Positions 44,074 to 55,220 of a stretch of DNA of 64,000 nt are shown piece after piece. Positions within the stretch are counted from its first letter, which is position 1; every line of letters starts with the position of its first letter. Position numbers and translations under genes: made by a program. Under the pieces are notes generated by a model. That model saw only the letters and a program-made list of their open reading frames with translations, had not been told where the DNA came from and searched no databases. The stretch is taken from contig CM041776.1 in assembly GCA_023374045.1 (NCBI GenBank), positions 349,989,636 through 350,053,635 of the forward strand, written 5' to 3'. The DNA is from Limonium bicolor (lineage: Eukaryota > Streptophyta > Magnoliopsida > Caryophyllales > Plumbaginaceae).

Positions 44074-46417
44074 TGTAACGACCCCAAACACGGGCTAAAA
44101 GTCAGGGCCGTCACATGTTGGGTGATATACTACCTAAGCCACGTAAGGCTTTAATCCAATCAAACAATAATAACAAAAGAAAGCCCTTGCATAAATACCA
44201 AATGTTTACAAAGTATCCAAACGTAATCATAAAGCACACACCCGAAGGCTACAAATGCTAAAGCCTTAACCAACAACACCGAATGTTAAATTCAAAGGTC
44301 TCATAGTCCAGAGTATAAATACAAAGTAAAAACTAAACTCCGAGAGCTCATGATCTCCGGCAATGATCAATCTGCAAAAGTTAATATGTTGTGGAAAGGG
44401 ATGAGCAACCACAACTCAGTAAGCAGCGACCGCCATCAATGAGGTCACTCAAAACAGTTGAAATCAAAGTGGAAGCAGAAGAGAATAAACATAATGGCAG
44501 TTCTCAAATCAGGCAGAAGATAACAAATTCAGAAGTAAAAGGGGACACAGGAGTACCCAGTTAAGAACACTCAGAGTTTGCAATCAGAAGGGAACAATAG
44601 TACAAAACATAACACTCAGAAAGGGTCGAAGACCCATGGATCTAACATATCCCTTGGCAGAAATGACCAAAAAGGCCAAAGAGTTCGTTAACCCTACATA
44701 ATGGAAAGGGAATGACCCAACACTCAGAATGACGTCTACATTGTATACTACAAAATAGCTCGACCTAGTCATTCACGGCTCAGAAACAAAGTATAGTGTC
44801 CCAAAACATAGATTTTGCAAAAAAGAAGCAAACTTGCATTTAAACATGCCAAAACACTTAGAAATCAGTAGTACAGACTTAGAGGAGTCCAACACCGCAA
44901 ACGGCTCTCAAATCAGAGTTCAGATGGAGAAGTCATGTCAAAATCAGAGAGGTGTCCAAACTTGTGTCCGGACGTCAATGTTCAGACTCAAGTCGAGACT
45001 CAGAACCAAAGATAATTGAATGTCGGAACATGTGTGTGAACATCAATGTTCGGACACAAGTCGACACTCAAAACCAAAGCTGTCCGGACATGTGTCCAGA
45101 CATTCAAAGTTCGGACAAATTACGAAAGTAAGATACATGATGGCGTCCAAACTTATGTCCGGACATCAATGTTCGGACACAAGTCAAACCCAAATCAGAG
45201 AAAAGTTTTAGAGATGTCCGAACTTGTGTCCATACATTCAATGTTTGGAAACAAGTTGAACTGAAATCAAAAGAAACATCCCGGGAGTGTCCGAACATGT
45301 GTCCGGGCATACAAGTTTGGACACACGCCGAGACTTGTAGTCCAGACTCGTCCTCACACTCTGTCCGAACATTAATGTTCGTACAGATGTTCGACATACC
45401 CATTGAAAATCAGAGAGCGCCCAACGCTTTATCCGAACATCAATGTTCGGACAGATGTTCGGACAACAGGAAAACTACAATTAAGAAGCGACGTAACAGA
45501 AGAAGAAAATGCTACAGAACATTGTCTATTCACCCACACAAATGCAGAGGAGAAGTATAAAACACCAGGGGGTTTAACCATCACAAAACGCAATCAAACG
45601 ACATAAAAAGAACATCAAAATCCACACTCACAAACCATAATTCAGAATTTCACAATTAACTCCCCATGGGTGAACTTCCCCAACGAATCAGAATCACAAC
45701 CTACCACAATTAGCTAGCAGAAATTCCCAACGATTAGAAGCAGAAACAAAGTCCAACAGCCCATTGTCCAAGCGCAATCAATAGGACTGAATACAACAGT
45801 GATGAAACTCAAATCAGAATCGGAGGAGAACAAGAGCCGCACTGAAACACAATATGGAAACACAAACCTAAATTTGGGGCCAGAAAATGCATAATGAGAG
45901 CCGAACAACAGTAGCAGTCACAATTCGAGTGTAGATCAACAATCACTAAATTCGAAGGAAGAAGAACCCCAATTCAGAAATAGAGAAGGGGAGCAAGCAA
46001 AACCGAACACACAGTCTGAATCCAAACCTGATGACGGAGAAGAGACTCAACAGCGGCGGAGATTCAAGACCAGTAGTCAATTTGAACAGCAAAATCACAC
46101 CAATTCCCAACGATTAGAGCACCAAGAGAGAGAGGAAAGAGAGAACTAATGTTGAGAGGTTTTGGCGAAACTGATGCTCCCACGATTCTACTGGCGATGT
46201 GAAGATCGAGAGTTAGAAAATGAAGTAAAGTAAATAAGGGAATCCTTTCCTTATTAGCAAATAAGTAATTACCTTATTTTCCAAGGACAATGACCTCCTC
46301 ACCCTTGACTAATAAAAGAATGCCGCCGATGTCCCATTGACATATGGAATCGAATCCAACTTAGAAAAACAATATAAACCGGATATATAATAATGTCAAG
46401 AAATCCGGGTTATAACA
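44074..46417 (-). mobile_element. Solo LTR of a chromovirus-type element, TSD CCTTC
   Basis: Plus-strand TGTAACGACCCC to GGGTTATAACA, 2344 bp, flanked by CCTCC (44069-44073) and CCTTC (46418-46422). The empty site is visible in the left arm of the composite near 30240. Its minus-strand end matches the end of the LTR at 7846 (TTTGGGGTCGTTACA). About eight 65-bp modules of GTCCGGACAT..ATGTTCGGACAC lie at 44950-45475. It has no internal region, so it formed by LTR-LTR recombination. Minus-strand TATATAT box near 46388. Confidence 0.88.
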
Positions 46418-47005
46418 CCTTCTCGCCATTTCTCTTCACCACGAGTTAGGTACTTCAAATAGCTAAATGGGGATACAAAGAACTCCCAAATATTCGCCTG
46501 GAAAGACCTCCAAATCCTTTTGATTTTACAGGGTTTCTGTATTGGGAAGGAAATTGGCTTCTGTTTTGGTGTTCCTGAGTGGCTGGCTTGCTTTACCATA
46601 TAATTCGTTTTTCTATGGGTTTACTAAGGTAGTAGAAGATGTGTGATGTGAGTTGGAAGACTTGGGCATGCCTCCTTTTTTATAGGCAGAAGAGGGGAAG
46701 TCTTAAGGCAAAGGAAACCTTATAAGCTTGAAACCTCATGACACACCTTTCTAACTTTGTAACCATTGATTTAATAAGTAGTGTGATCACATCTAAGGGA
46801 TAGGAAGAGGTAGGGAAGGTCGTGGCTGCTGCAGGAATCATCATGAGCTGAAGATAAGTCATGACATGTAATTAATGACATTAAATGGCATTAATGAGTG
46901 ACCAAAATTTTAAGGCCTTGTTTGGCTTGTGTTTGCCGCATCCTTGCTAGGGTGTGTGTGGTATCATGTCTAATTAGTGTGTAAGTGTAAATGGAAGTGA
47001 ATACA

Positions 47006-48667
47006 TGCAGACGTTATAAAGTGAGTGGTTAAACTGGTGTAAAATTAAAAGAAAAGAAATTAAAAACTCAAAATAAACGTCGGGCTGCAAACAAATCCCG
47101 GTCGTGGTAGTATTGTGAATTGTAAGCGACCGGATGTCGAACCGTGGGACTAATGTGCATATAATAGTACCTAAGCGTGTCACAAAAAGGGGGGATTAAT
47201 TGACTTGTAATATAAAAAGGAAAGATAAAATAAACTAAGTTAATAAATAAATTAAACGGGACTCTGGGTCAGGTTAATATGATCTGCTTAATTATGCTAT
47301 CTCTACCGGTTTAATATAATTGTTTGGCAAAATTCCTCTTATTATCTTAAGGACTAAATCATAGCCTCAAAAGAACTCGTTTACCTGAGAATGCAAGGTT
47401 CTAATCAAGGTTCAAGCACAATATGTGTAAACGGACGGTTTAGATATGAGAAATTATTTATGCATCTGAAAATACTAACTTATTAAATCATAATAAGCTT
47501 TCTCCAAATTTACGGCTTAATTAACCTATCTATTTATCACCTGGTCTGATCAAAATAGACTTAGCAAGCAATTTAATAAACTCATGACATTTATTAAAAA
47601 GGCGAGAGATAAGCTTTAAAACGCAACAACTGTATTTAAATAAAACCAGTAAAAATATTGCATAATTAATACAAACACATAATAACCATTCCCAGAGTAT
47701 AAATATTCTAGCCTAACATATTAAATAGAATAACAGGAACAAGAGTAATAGAAATCATCTGTAGTCACTCCTGTATTCGTTCTGCTATTTTGTATACGTA
47801 GGACTAGAGGTGAATAGTGGAAAGTGAAATAAAAATGGAGAAGACGGGAGAAGAGAAATGAGATGAACGTGTGATGTGTGGTGAAGTGGTACGGTGATGG
47901 ATTGTATGGGTGGTGGATCTGTTGTATGGTGATGGATGTAATTTTGTGGTGAAGTTACGTGCGTTTATATAGGGAAAGGAAAAAGCAGCAGAGAAGGAAG
48001 AAGAAGGAGGAGACAGGCTGGATCACGCGTGAACAAGATAAGGGAGTCATTGATTGCTCCTCATTAATTGCAGGGGACAGAGCTGAGGAAAATAAGGTGT
48101 CGACGGGCGAAGTAGATGGATATGGCAGAAACAAGTCGACGGGCGAAGTCGACGCGAAGAAGAAACTGGCGCGACTGATTTTAGTTTCGTCCGCCTAAGC
48201 AACCGCCTCTGTTTGGGCGGTTCCATACTTGTCCACCTCTACAACCGCCTGAAACTAGGCGGTTCCCCTTGGTTCTCCGCTTGTCGTCCGCCACTGGTCC
48301 GCTTGACGTCCGCCTGGAGTCCGCCCTTGTATAGGCGGTTGTGTAGGCGGTTGTAAGCCTGACCGCCTCTGTTTAGGCGGTTGTGTAGGCGGTCACAAGT
48401 GTGACCGTGACCTATTTTCCTTCAAACTTCGACCGGCTCTAGATTCTTCGTTTGGACCCCGTTTTCTGAGCCGTTTCGTCTATGCGTTCGTCTCTTCATC
48501 TACTTCACTCCCGGCTTGGTTTTCCTCATGTTAAACCAATAATTTGTGAGATAAACAATAAAACATAAACTAGAGGAAAACTAACCGAAGTGGAGAAATG
48601 AGCAAGAAAAGTGCTAATATTATATATGAAGTACACCTATAAAACATGCTCATTTGGACACTTATCA
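47006..48667 (-). mobile_element. 3' LTR of the non-autonomous Athila
   Basis: TGCAGACGTTATAAAG to GGACACTTATCA, 1662 bp. Minus-strand TATATAAACG at 47962-47971. U3 holds ACCGCCT..AGGCGGT palindromes at about 48185-48400, more copies than in the other LTR. The plus ORF at 47959-48198 also occurs in the other LTR and is not a gene. Confidence 0.93.
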
Positions 48668-49864
48668 CACCCCCACACTTATCTTTTTGCTTGTCCTCAA
48701 GCAAAATCACGTACCCAAGTAAGGAATGCTCAATACTAACAAATACTATTATGAAGGGTAGGATAAACATGATCTTTTTAACTTATTGAGGAGTGTGAAA
48801 AATCAACTGCTGGTGGCATAGGTGTGCTCAGGGTAAAAATAAAATATAGAATTTCGGGGTATGATCTAAGATACTTCAATGTTTCTTTTAGGTGACTCTG
48901 AGAACTTTTACCATGGCCAACTTCTATCAAGAATGGGCATTGAGGAGAAAACAAAAGGAAAAATAGATTCATGCATTTGTTTCACTTTTGCATAAGGGAT
49001 GAGAAGATAATAGATAAGCATCAAGCTTTTGTATTTAAGAACACTCAACTCTCTTTGTTGGTTACCAATGGTGTCTCGTAAGTCCCTTATTATTTTTTTG
49101 TATTCTTCTTTTTTTTTAACAGAGAAGCACCCTTAGCAATCCCTAAGAGAGAAGACAGAAAGAAACCCTGAGCAATAAAATCCAACCATTTGCAGATTAT
49201 TTGGTCACACCGCATATAAAATGTTCCTCAAAAGTAATCAAAATTTTAAAATTTGTACCATTTATCCCACAATTCATAACAGTATTTATTCTTAAAGAGA
49301 ACAACCCACATATAAAGGGTCCATAATATTTGAATTGGACAAACGCATGATAAGGAGAGAGATTAAACATTTAAGCACAAAATGTCACCGAAAAGGGCAC
49401 ACTCCCCCACACTTAAATTGAACAATGTCCTCATTGTTCACCAGAAAAAACAAGGGAAGGTTTCAGAAGACCTTTTCGGTAAGTAGATAAAATAGAGATA
49501 ACACAAAGATCACAAATAAACATTTAAGCACATAAACGCTCCTCTGCAGTTTTTATTTAAATAAAAGCATAATTAAAGAACTGGTACCCCTGATATTATT
49601 TTTGCTTGTCGTTAAAGGAGTTCCCCCACACTTGAGCTTCAGCCTCAAGTAGCGTAGCTTGGTTGCAGTGTAGATATGAAGGTGCACCTGCATAAGACAC
49701 TAGAAGCAACCATACTACAAACGGGGTTAAAAGTTAGCAAAAATAAAATTTAAAGAGAACCTGAAAATTAAAAAGAGCATAAAAGTGAAATAAAATAAAG
49801 TACATCCGGGTTGCCTCCCGGGAAGCTGCCCTTCTTTAACGTCTTTGGCTAGACACCCGCTTTG
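48668..49864 (-). other. 3' untranslated region of the non-autonomous Athila
   Basis: On the minus strand: GGGAGGCAACCC near 49810, then AAGTGTGGGGG motifs at about 49622 and 49404, then the polypurine tract AAGTGTGGGGGTG at 48668-48680 beside the LTR. No coding. Confidence 0.85.
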
Positions 49865-50455
49865 TTATCCTGGATCAAAACAAAATGTTACTTCAGCATA
49901 TAAAATAAGAAAATTAATACTCCACAAAATCTGGTGTTTGAGGAGGTACTGCCGGGAACGTAGTTCTAACAGAAGATCCGGCGGTGATGATTTTTCTTCC
50001 TCAAATTGGAGGATGTAAACATCATCTTGTAGGCGAGGCTTGTAGAAAGAACGCTGATCGATATCATCTTCAGAGAAGGTTAATTCTTTGAAGGTGATAG
50101 TGGCGTTTTGTTTGGATATATTAGCGGGAGGTGATGGCAATTCCTTCTCTTCATTTTTGAGGATGGAAGTATCCTCATCTTCTGGATAGAGCACAGAGAA
50201 GGATGGAAACTGGCGGTAGGCGACTGTAGAGGGAAGAGAGTAACTTACATCCGTAGTGGGGTATTCTACCTCTTGAATTATTTCGCTCTTTGGTTGCTGT
50301 TCTTGTAGAGCGAGTCTCTCCAAGTAGTCTGGTTGATCTTCTAACCAGAGTTGCTCTTGGAATATGAGACAATCCTCATAATCATGAGCTCCCCCACATA
50401 CGGAGCAGTATAAATACTGCGAATAGCAAAACTCTTGCTCGAACACCTGTTCCAT
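49865..50455 (-). CDS. Gag-derived zinc-knuckle protein, 196 aa
   Basis: The only sizeable frame of this element. It opens MEQVFEQEF and has one zinc knuckle CSVCGGAHDYEDC (C-x2-C-x3-H-x4-C), the form used in Athila nucleocapsids. The rest is acidic, with a Gln/Pro-rich middle and FEEEKSSPPDLLLELRSRQY near the end. The capsid domain expected before the knuckle is missing, as is all of pol. The frame is open from ATG to stop and may encode an RNA-binding protein, or be a leftover kept open by youth of the copy. Expression is unknown. Confidence 0.6.
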   Translation of the reverse strand: MEQVFEQEFCYSQYLYCSVCGGAHDYEDCLIFQEQLWLEDQPDYLERLALQEQQPKSEIIQEVEYPTTDVSYSLPSTVAYRQFPSFSVLYPEDEDTSILKNEEKELPSPPANISKQNATITFKELTFSEDDIDQRSFYKPRLQDDVYILQFEEEKSSPPDLLLELRSRQYLLKHQILWSINFLILYAEVTFCFDPG

Positions 50456-51071
50456 TTGCCGCGTACAGATTTTTTTTTGGTGTGTTTTTGTATATAAAAC
50501 GAAACTAATGAAACAGATTAGAAAATAAAACGATTAGAAACAAACTAAATAATAACATAAACAAAATATAAATTGAAGTAGAAACAGATTGAAGAAGTTG
50601 GAGCAGATTGGAGATGGGGGCGAACTTGCGCGCCTGTTCTTCTCTTCGGTATCGAACTGGAGCAGAATTGGGGAAGAACAACAATTGAAAACGCGGCGTT
50701 TTTTTTTCTGAATCAAGGGACGTCCGCGCGGGCGTCCGCATCGTTTTAGGCGGTCGTGGCTGTGTGGCGTCCGCTTGGGCAACCACGGATAAAGAGGCGG
50801 ACAGGAGGCGGACAGCCCCTGTTCGTTTTTTTTTTCGATTACGTAGTTACTGAAACAAAACAACAGATTTAGAAAACAAACATATAATAATATAACAAGT
50901 TATAAAAGATAATTAAATATAAACAATAAACAAAAAAAATTGAGAAAATATAAAAGATAATTAATATAAACAACAAACAAAAATAATATAAACAAAATAT
51001 TCTAATATAACAAGTGAATAATCCGGGGCTTAGGGACTAGAATAAACTAGTCCCCGACAACGGCGCCATTT
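50456..51071 (-). other. Leader and primer binding site of the non-autonomous Athila
   Basis: Minus-strand leader between 5' LTR and gag. The primer binding site at 51050-51068 reads TGGCGCCGTTGTCGGGGAC on the minus strand, the usual Athila form, three bases from the LTR. A block of GGCGTCCGC/GCGGACG repeats (50718-50815) echoes the LTR palindromes. The rest is AT-rich. Confidence 0.85.
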
Positions 51072-52673
51072 TGCAGACGTTATAAAGTGAGTGGTTAAAC
51101 TGGTGTAAAATTAAAAGAAAAGAAATTAAAAACTCAAAATAAACGTCGGGCTGCAAACAAATCCCGGTCGTGGTAGTATAGTGAATTGTAAGCGACCGGA
51201 TGTCGAACCGTGGGACTAATGTGCATATAATAGTACCTAAGCGTGTCACAAAAAGGGGGGATTAATTGACTTGTAATATAAAAAGGAAAGATAAAATAAA
51301 CTAAGTTAATAAATAAATTAAACGGGACTGGGTCAGGTTAATATGATCTGCTTAATTATGCTATCTCTACCGGTTTAATATAATTGTTTGGCAAAATTCC
51401 TCTTATTATCTTAAGGACTAAATCATAGCCTCAAAAGAACTCGTTTACCTGAGAATGCAAGGTTCTAAACAAGGTTCAAGCACAATACGTGTAAACGGAC
51501 GTTTTAGATATGAGAAATTATTTATGCATCTGAAAATACTAACTTATTAAATCATAATAAGCTTTCTCCAAATTTACGGCTTAATTAACCTATCTATTTA
51601 TCACCTGGTCTGATCAAAATAGACTTAGCAAGCAATTTAATAAACTCATGACATTTATTAAAAAGGCGAGAGATAAGCTTTAAAACGCAACAACTGTATT
51701 TAAATAAAACCAGTAAAAATATTGCATAATTAATACAAACACATAATAACCATTCCCAGATTATAAATATTCTAGCCTAACATATTAAATAGAATAACAG
51801 GAACAAGAGTAATAGAAATCATCTGTAGTCACTCCTGTATTCGTTCTGCTATTTTGTATACGTAGGACTAGAGGTGAATAGTGGAAAGTGAAATAAAAAT
51901 GGAGAAGACGGGAGAAGAGAAATGAGATGAACGTGTGATGTGTGGTGAAGTGGTACGGTGATGGATTGTATGGGTGGTGGATCTGTTGTATGGTGATGGA
52001 TGTAATTTTGTGGTGAAGTTACGTGCGTTTATATAGGGAAAGGAAGAAGCAGCAAAGAAGGAAGAAGAAGGAGGAGACAGGCTGGATCACGCGTGAACAA
52101 GATAAGGGAGTCATTGATTGCTCCTCATTAATTGCAGGGGACAGAGCTGAGGAAAATAAGGTGTCGACGGGCGAAGTAGATGGATATGGCAGAAACAAGT
52201 CGACGGGCGAAGTCGACGCGAAGAAGAAACTGGCGCGACTGATTTTAGTTTCGTCCGCCTAAGCAACCGCCTCTGTTTGGGCGGTTCCATACATGTCCGC
52301 CTCTACAACCGCCTGAAACTAGGCGGTTCCCTTGGTTCTCCGCTTGTCTCCGCCATTGGTCTTGATTGAGTCCGCCTGTATAGGCGGTTGTGTAGGCGGT
52401 CACAAGTGTGACCGTGACCTATTTCCTTCAAACTTCGACCGGCTCTAGATTCTTCGTTTGGACCCCGTTTTCTGAGCCGTTGCGTCTATGCATTCGTATC
52501 TTCGTCTACTTCACTCCCGGCTTGGTTTTCCTCATGTTAAACCAATAATTTGTGAGATAAACAATAAAACATAAACTAGAGGAAAACTAACCGAAGTGGA
52601 GAAATGAGCAAGAAAAGTGCTAATATTATATATGAAGTACACCTATAAAACATGATCATTTGGACACTTATCA
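51072..52673 (-). mobile_element. 5' LTR of the non-autonomous Athila
   Basis: 1602 bp, nearly identical to the 3' LTR except that a block of AGGCGGT repeats present at about 48280-48370 in the other copy is shorter here (52340-52400). Minus-strand TATA at 52026-52035. The repeat-number difference must have arisen after insertion. Confidence 0.93.
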
Positions 52674-53332
52674 ATACACTTCAGGTTGTAACTCATTTAA
52701 GGCTCCACTAAAGGGTACAAAAGGAATTAAGATGTTTTAAGAGCAAATAAGGAACATGTTGTTTTACTTTGACATAAAATCTAACCAATGACCTTATGAC
52801 ACCTCATACTAGCTTGATTCACCTCCCTACTTGCTTGCTAGCTTGTGTGGACAGCTTTTAACCAATCATTTTATGACACCTCGTACTTCTGACACCTCGT
52901 GCATCTCGACACCTCATGCTTAGGTTAACTTGGTTTCCACCTCATGATTTCTACCTACTAGGTCTTCATCTCGTGCCTGCCTCAACTAGGTCACCTCCTC
53001 GTGCTTACCAAGTTGTTTAAGGTGTTTCCTAAGGAGAAAAGTTGCTGTGAAGGTGAAAAACTAACTGTGGAGGCATTTCTGGCTATTTGGGTTTTATCGG
53101 GTCTCCGAGAATTTTCCAAGGTTTTCCATCTCTGGTTATTAGGGTTTTCTAGGGTCTTATTAAGTTTCTAAGGCTTCCCCAAAGTTTTTAAGGCAATTTC
53201 CTTAATTTCCAGGACTTTCAGGAACTAGAGTTTCTAGCATTTCCAGGACTTCTTGGAATTAGGGTTTGAGCGTTTCAGGGATTTCATGGACTTTCAGGAC
53301 TTTTGAATTTCCTCATAACTTGGGGTATTTCA

Positions 53333-53979
53333 TTCTCCCCTCCTTAAACTAAGCTTCGTCCCAGAAGCTAAAGCTTACCACAAGACTTAGTAATACCATA
53401 AAACAATAACCACTAGTGCAAAAATCTCACTTATGCTATAAGTAAAAATAATAAATTAAATAACAACAAGCACAACTCCACAAGTGTTACCTATTCCACA
53501 TAATCAGTTTAGGCAAACATAATCAAGGCATAGCATTTCAGACATATCATGATAAACACATTAGTCACACCACTTCACCCCTGGATTACCAAAACCTATG
53601 AATTTCATCCTTATGCTTTCCTTAATCTTCCTCCCATCTTCAAAAATAAAGTGTCCCTAGAAACTTGATAACTAACCTCAACCAAAAGATGTGGGTGTTG
53701 TTTCCTCATTTTTACTCTTTTATTCCTAAGTGGCTTCTCCAACACGACACTTGCGACGCACCACTCTGATTTCGACCCATGCTAAGATCTAAGTCCTTTA
53801 GGGTTTCAAGGTGGCCCTTTTTCACCTCCCATCCTGTATAGTTACCATTCTACACACATACATGCTAGTCATAAACAATCAAACATTCATACACAAACAT
53901 TCACACACAAATATTCAGACAATGATCACCTATCCTTTCCCTGATCTATAACCTATTGCTCTGATGCCACACTGATCTA
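53333..53979 (-). other. Short non-coding internal region with polypurine tract and primer binding site
   Basis: On the minus strand the primer binding site TGGCATCAGAGC (53958-53969) resembles the initiator-Met type used by many plant elements. The polypurine tract GGAGGGGAGAA (53333-53343) abuts the LTR at 53332. The 600 bases between have no coding, so this is a deletion derivative. A lone CACTAGTGCAAAAA at about 53412 resembles a CACTA end but has no partner. Confidence 0.75.
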
Positions 53980-54392
53980 TGATTACCACAGATGCATGAA
54001 AAGATAGTGTTTCTCCATAGTCATGAAGTTGCACGGGAGTGTGGAGTTAGATAGGATTAGAGACTGAAGCTAGAAGATGATGTATTATTTCAATTAAGTT
54101 CGGTTGTAATAGGTTTAAACACTTTTGCATAAGCTAGTAAAGATGGTGTAAGTTAATACCTACTTTTGAAAGATATTAGTCGATGTTAGTGGGTAATTTT
54201 ATGGTTGGGCTTATATATTATATATATATATACATTTTAAGTGTTTGACTTAGTTTGTTATAGTGGCGGTAATAAGCCTTAGCATCCACAGTGAGTGTGG
54301 GTGTGGCGGTAGCACGCCTACTAGTTTTGTAGTCTTCCACTGTATTGTTTACAAAAAGAAAACAATTAGAGCTGGAAAACGGGGGTGTTACA
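53980..54392 (-). mobile_element. Short 5' LTR (413 bp) of the minus-oriented unit
   Basis: Plus strand TGATTACCACAG to GGGGGTGTTACA. Its last 130 bases (minus sense) match the 3' end of the long LTR at about 31290-31433, but its start TGTAACACCCCC and TA-rich middle do not match the long LTR start. So the two LTRs of this unit are unequal, by deletion or by recombination between relatives. A (TA)n run lies near 54210-54230. Confidence 0.65.
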
Positions 54393-55220
54393 GTCGAGTT
54401 CTGCCACTCAGGTGAGTTTTGCTACTCAGGCGAGTTCTTCTTCTCGGGTGAGTTCTTCTACTCGGGTGAGTTCGTCTTCTTGGGTGCTAGAAGGTGCAAG
54501 ACTGCAAAGACGATGGTCTTATGCAAATGATGAAAACTGATCGCTAGAGTGCCAAACATGGCAGTGATAAGGTGTATGTCAAGATGCAATCAAAGTGTAT
54601 GCAAGATACTTTCTCAAAGCAAAAAGTGTTGAAAAATGAGCCTAACGTGGCAATGTTTGAGGTGTTTAGTGGAAGTTGTAAAATGCAACTAAAGTGTGTG
54701 TTGGAAACATGTCCCAAAACAAGAAACTATTGAAAAGGGTGCCAAACATGGCAACGCTTGAGAAAAACTCTACTGAAAAAGGAAAGTGAAACGATCCTTT
54801 CCTGGCTAAGAATTTCATATCTGTAATTTGCTTCTTTGAAGATGAACATCCCGCTAATGGAAGTGTGTGGTGTTTGTTATAGTGCTGGAAGCTTTTGCTG
54901 GTACTCAGGATTTATGACAAGCGTGGGATGGGTGGTGATTTTGGATGGTGATCAGGATTATGACGAGCCTGATGTTTTGTGGAGGTAAGGCTAATGGCGG
55001 GCCTGATAGTGTTTGTGTGGATGTAAGGGCTTATGTGTGCTTGTATGGTATGATGTGGAGTTAAGGGTTTATGTGGGAATATGTAGTGGCGGTGTGGAGG
55101 TAAGGGCTTATGTGGGCCTGTGTGGTGAAGTGGCGTTTGTGTGGTTGTGGTGCTTAAGCTCCAAATTTCTATTGGTGTTGTCATGGAAATTGTTGGAACC
55201 AACAATTGCCCACAGTATTT
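54393..55220 (-). other. Ogre-like internal piece, continuing 29030
   Basis: Non-coding continuation of the 3' region interrupted at 29031, parallel to 57371-58225 (shared GTGCCAAACnTGGCA, TTGGAACCAACAATTGCCC). It opens with five exact-length 18-bp repeats of GAGTTCTTCTACTCGGGT (54396-54485). It ends at TGCCCACAGTATT, where the LTR follows directly; gag, leader and primer site are deleted. Confidence 0.75.

Larger units (their letters stand above)
47006..52673 (-). mobile_element. Non-autonomous Athila element, TSD ATACA
   Basis: A 5.7-kb element with LTRs at 47006-48667 and 51072-52673, flanked by ATACA at 47001-47005 and 52674-52678. Removing it rejoins GGAAGTGAATACACTTCAG, matching the left arm. 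The internal region is only 2.4 kb, with one gag-related frame and no pol. Primer binding site and polypurine tract are intact, so it could be mobilised in trans. Confidence 0.95.
42975..53332 (-). mobile_element. Long LTR, minus orientation (right arm), split by two insertions
   Basis: Pieces 42975-44073, 46418-47005 and 52674-53332 read, in reverse, like 31300-29031. Examples: the GCTCGGCCC/GGACAATTC block near 43190 matches 31100-31130, and the CTCATAACTTGGGGTATTTCA end (53312-53332) matches the left arm start. The minus-strand LTR start is at 53332, next to a polypurine tract. The far end (42975-43050) departs from the left arm before reaching the LTR terminus, so the last 150 or so bases are missing. 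No coding. Confidence 0.78.
29031..54392. mobile_element. 25-kb composite insertion bounded by a 5-bp duplication
   Basis: The left end is TGAAATACCCC, the right end GGGGGTGTTACA. The flanks are GTTGA (29026-29030) and GTCGA (54393-54397). The Ogre-like sequence reads across the two flanks as it does, uninterrupted, near 57371-57390 (GGTCGAGTTCT). Inside lie a plus-oriented LTR (29031-31433), a Tat element, a minus-oriented LTR (to 53332) that itself holds a solo LTR and an Athila, then a 0.65-kb internal region and a short minus-oriented LTR (53980-54392). The two long LTRs are therefore in opposite orientation, which a normal retrotransposon does not have. Confidence 0.7.

Noticed and set aside
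47959..48198. Plus ORF of 79 aa, also at 52023-52262
   Set aside because: Identical because it lies in both LTRs of one element; low-complexity, overlaps promoter and palindromes.
53405..53430. CACTAGTGCAAAAA as an end of a CACTA transposon
   Set aside because: No partner end, no subterminal repeats and no duplication found nearby.
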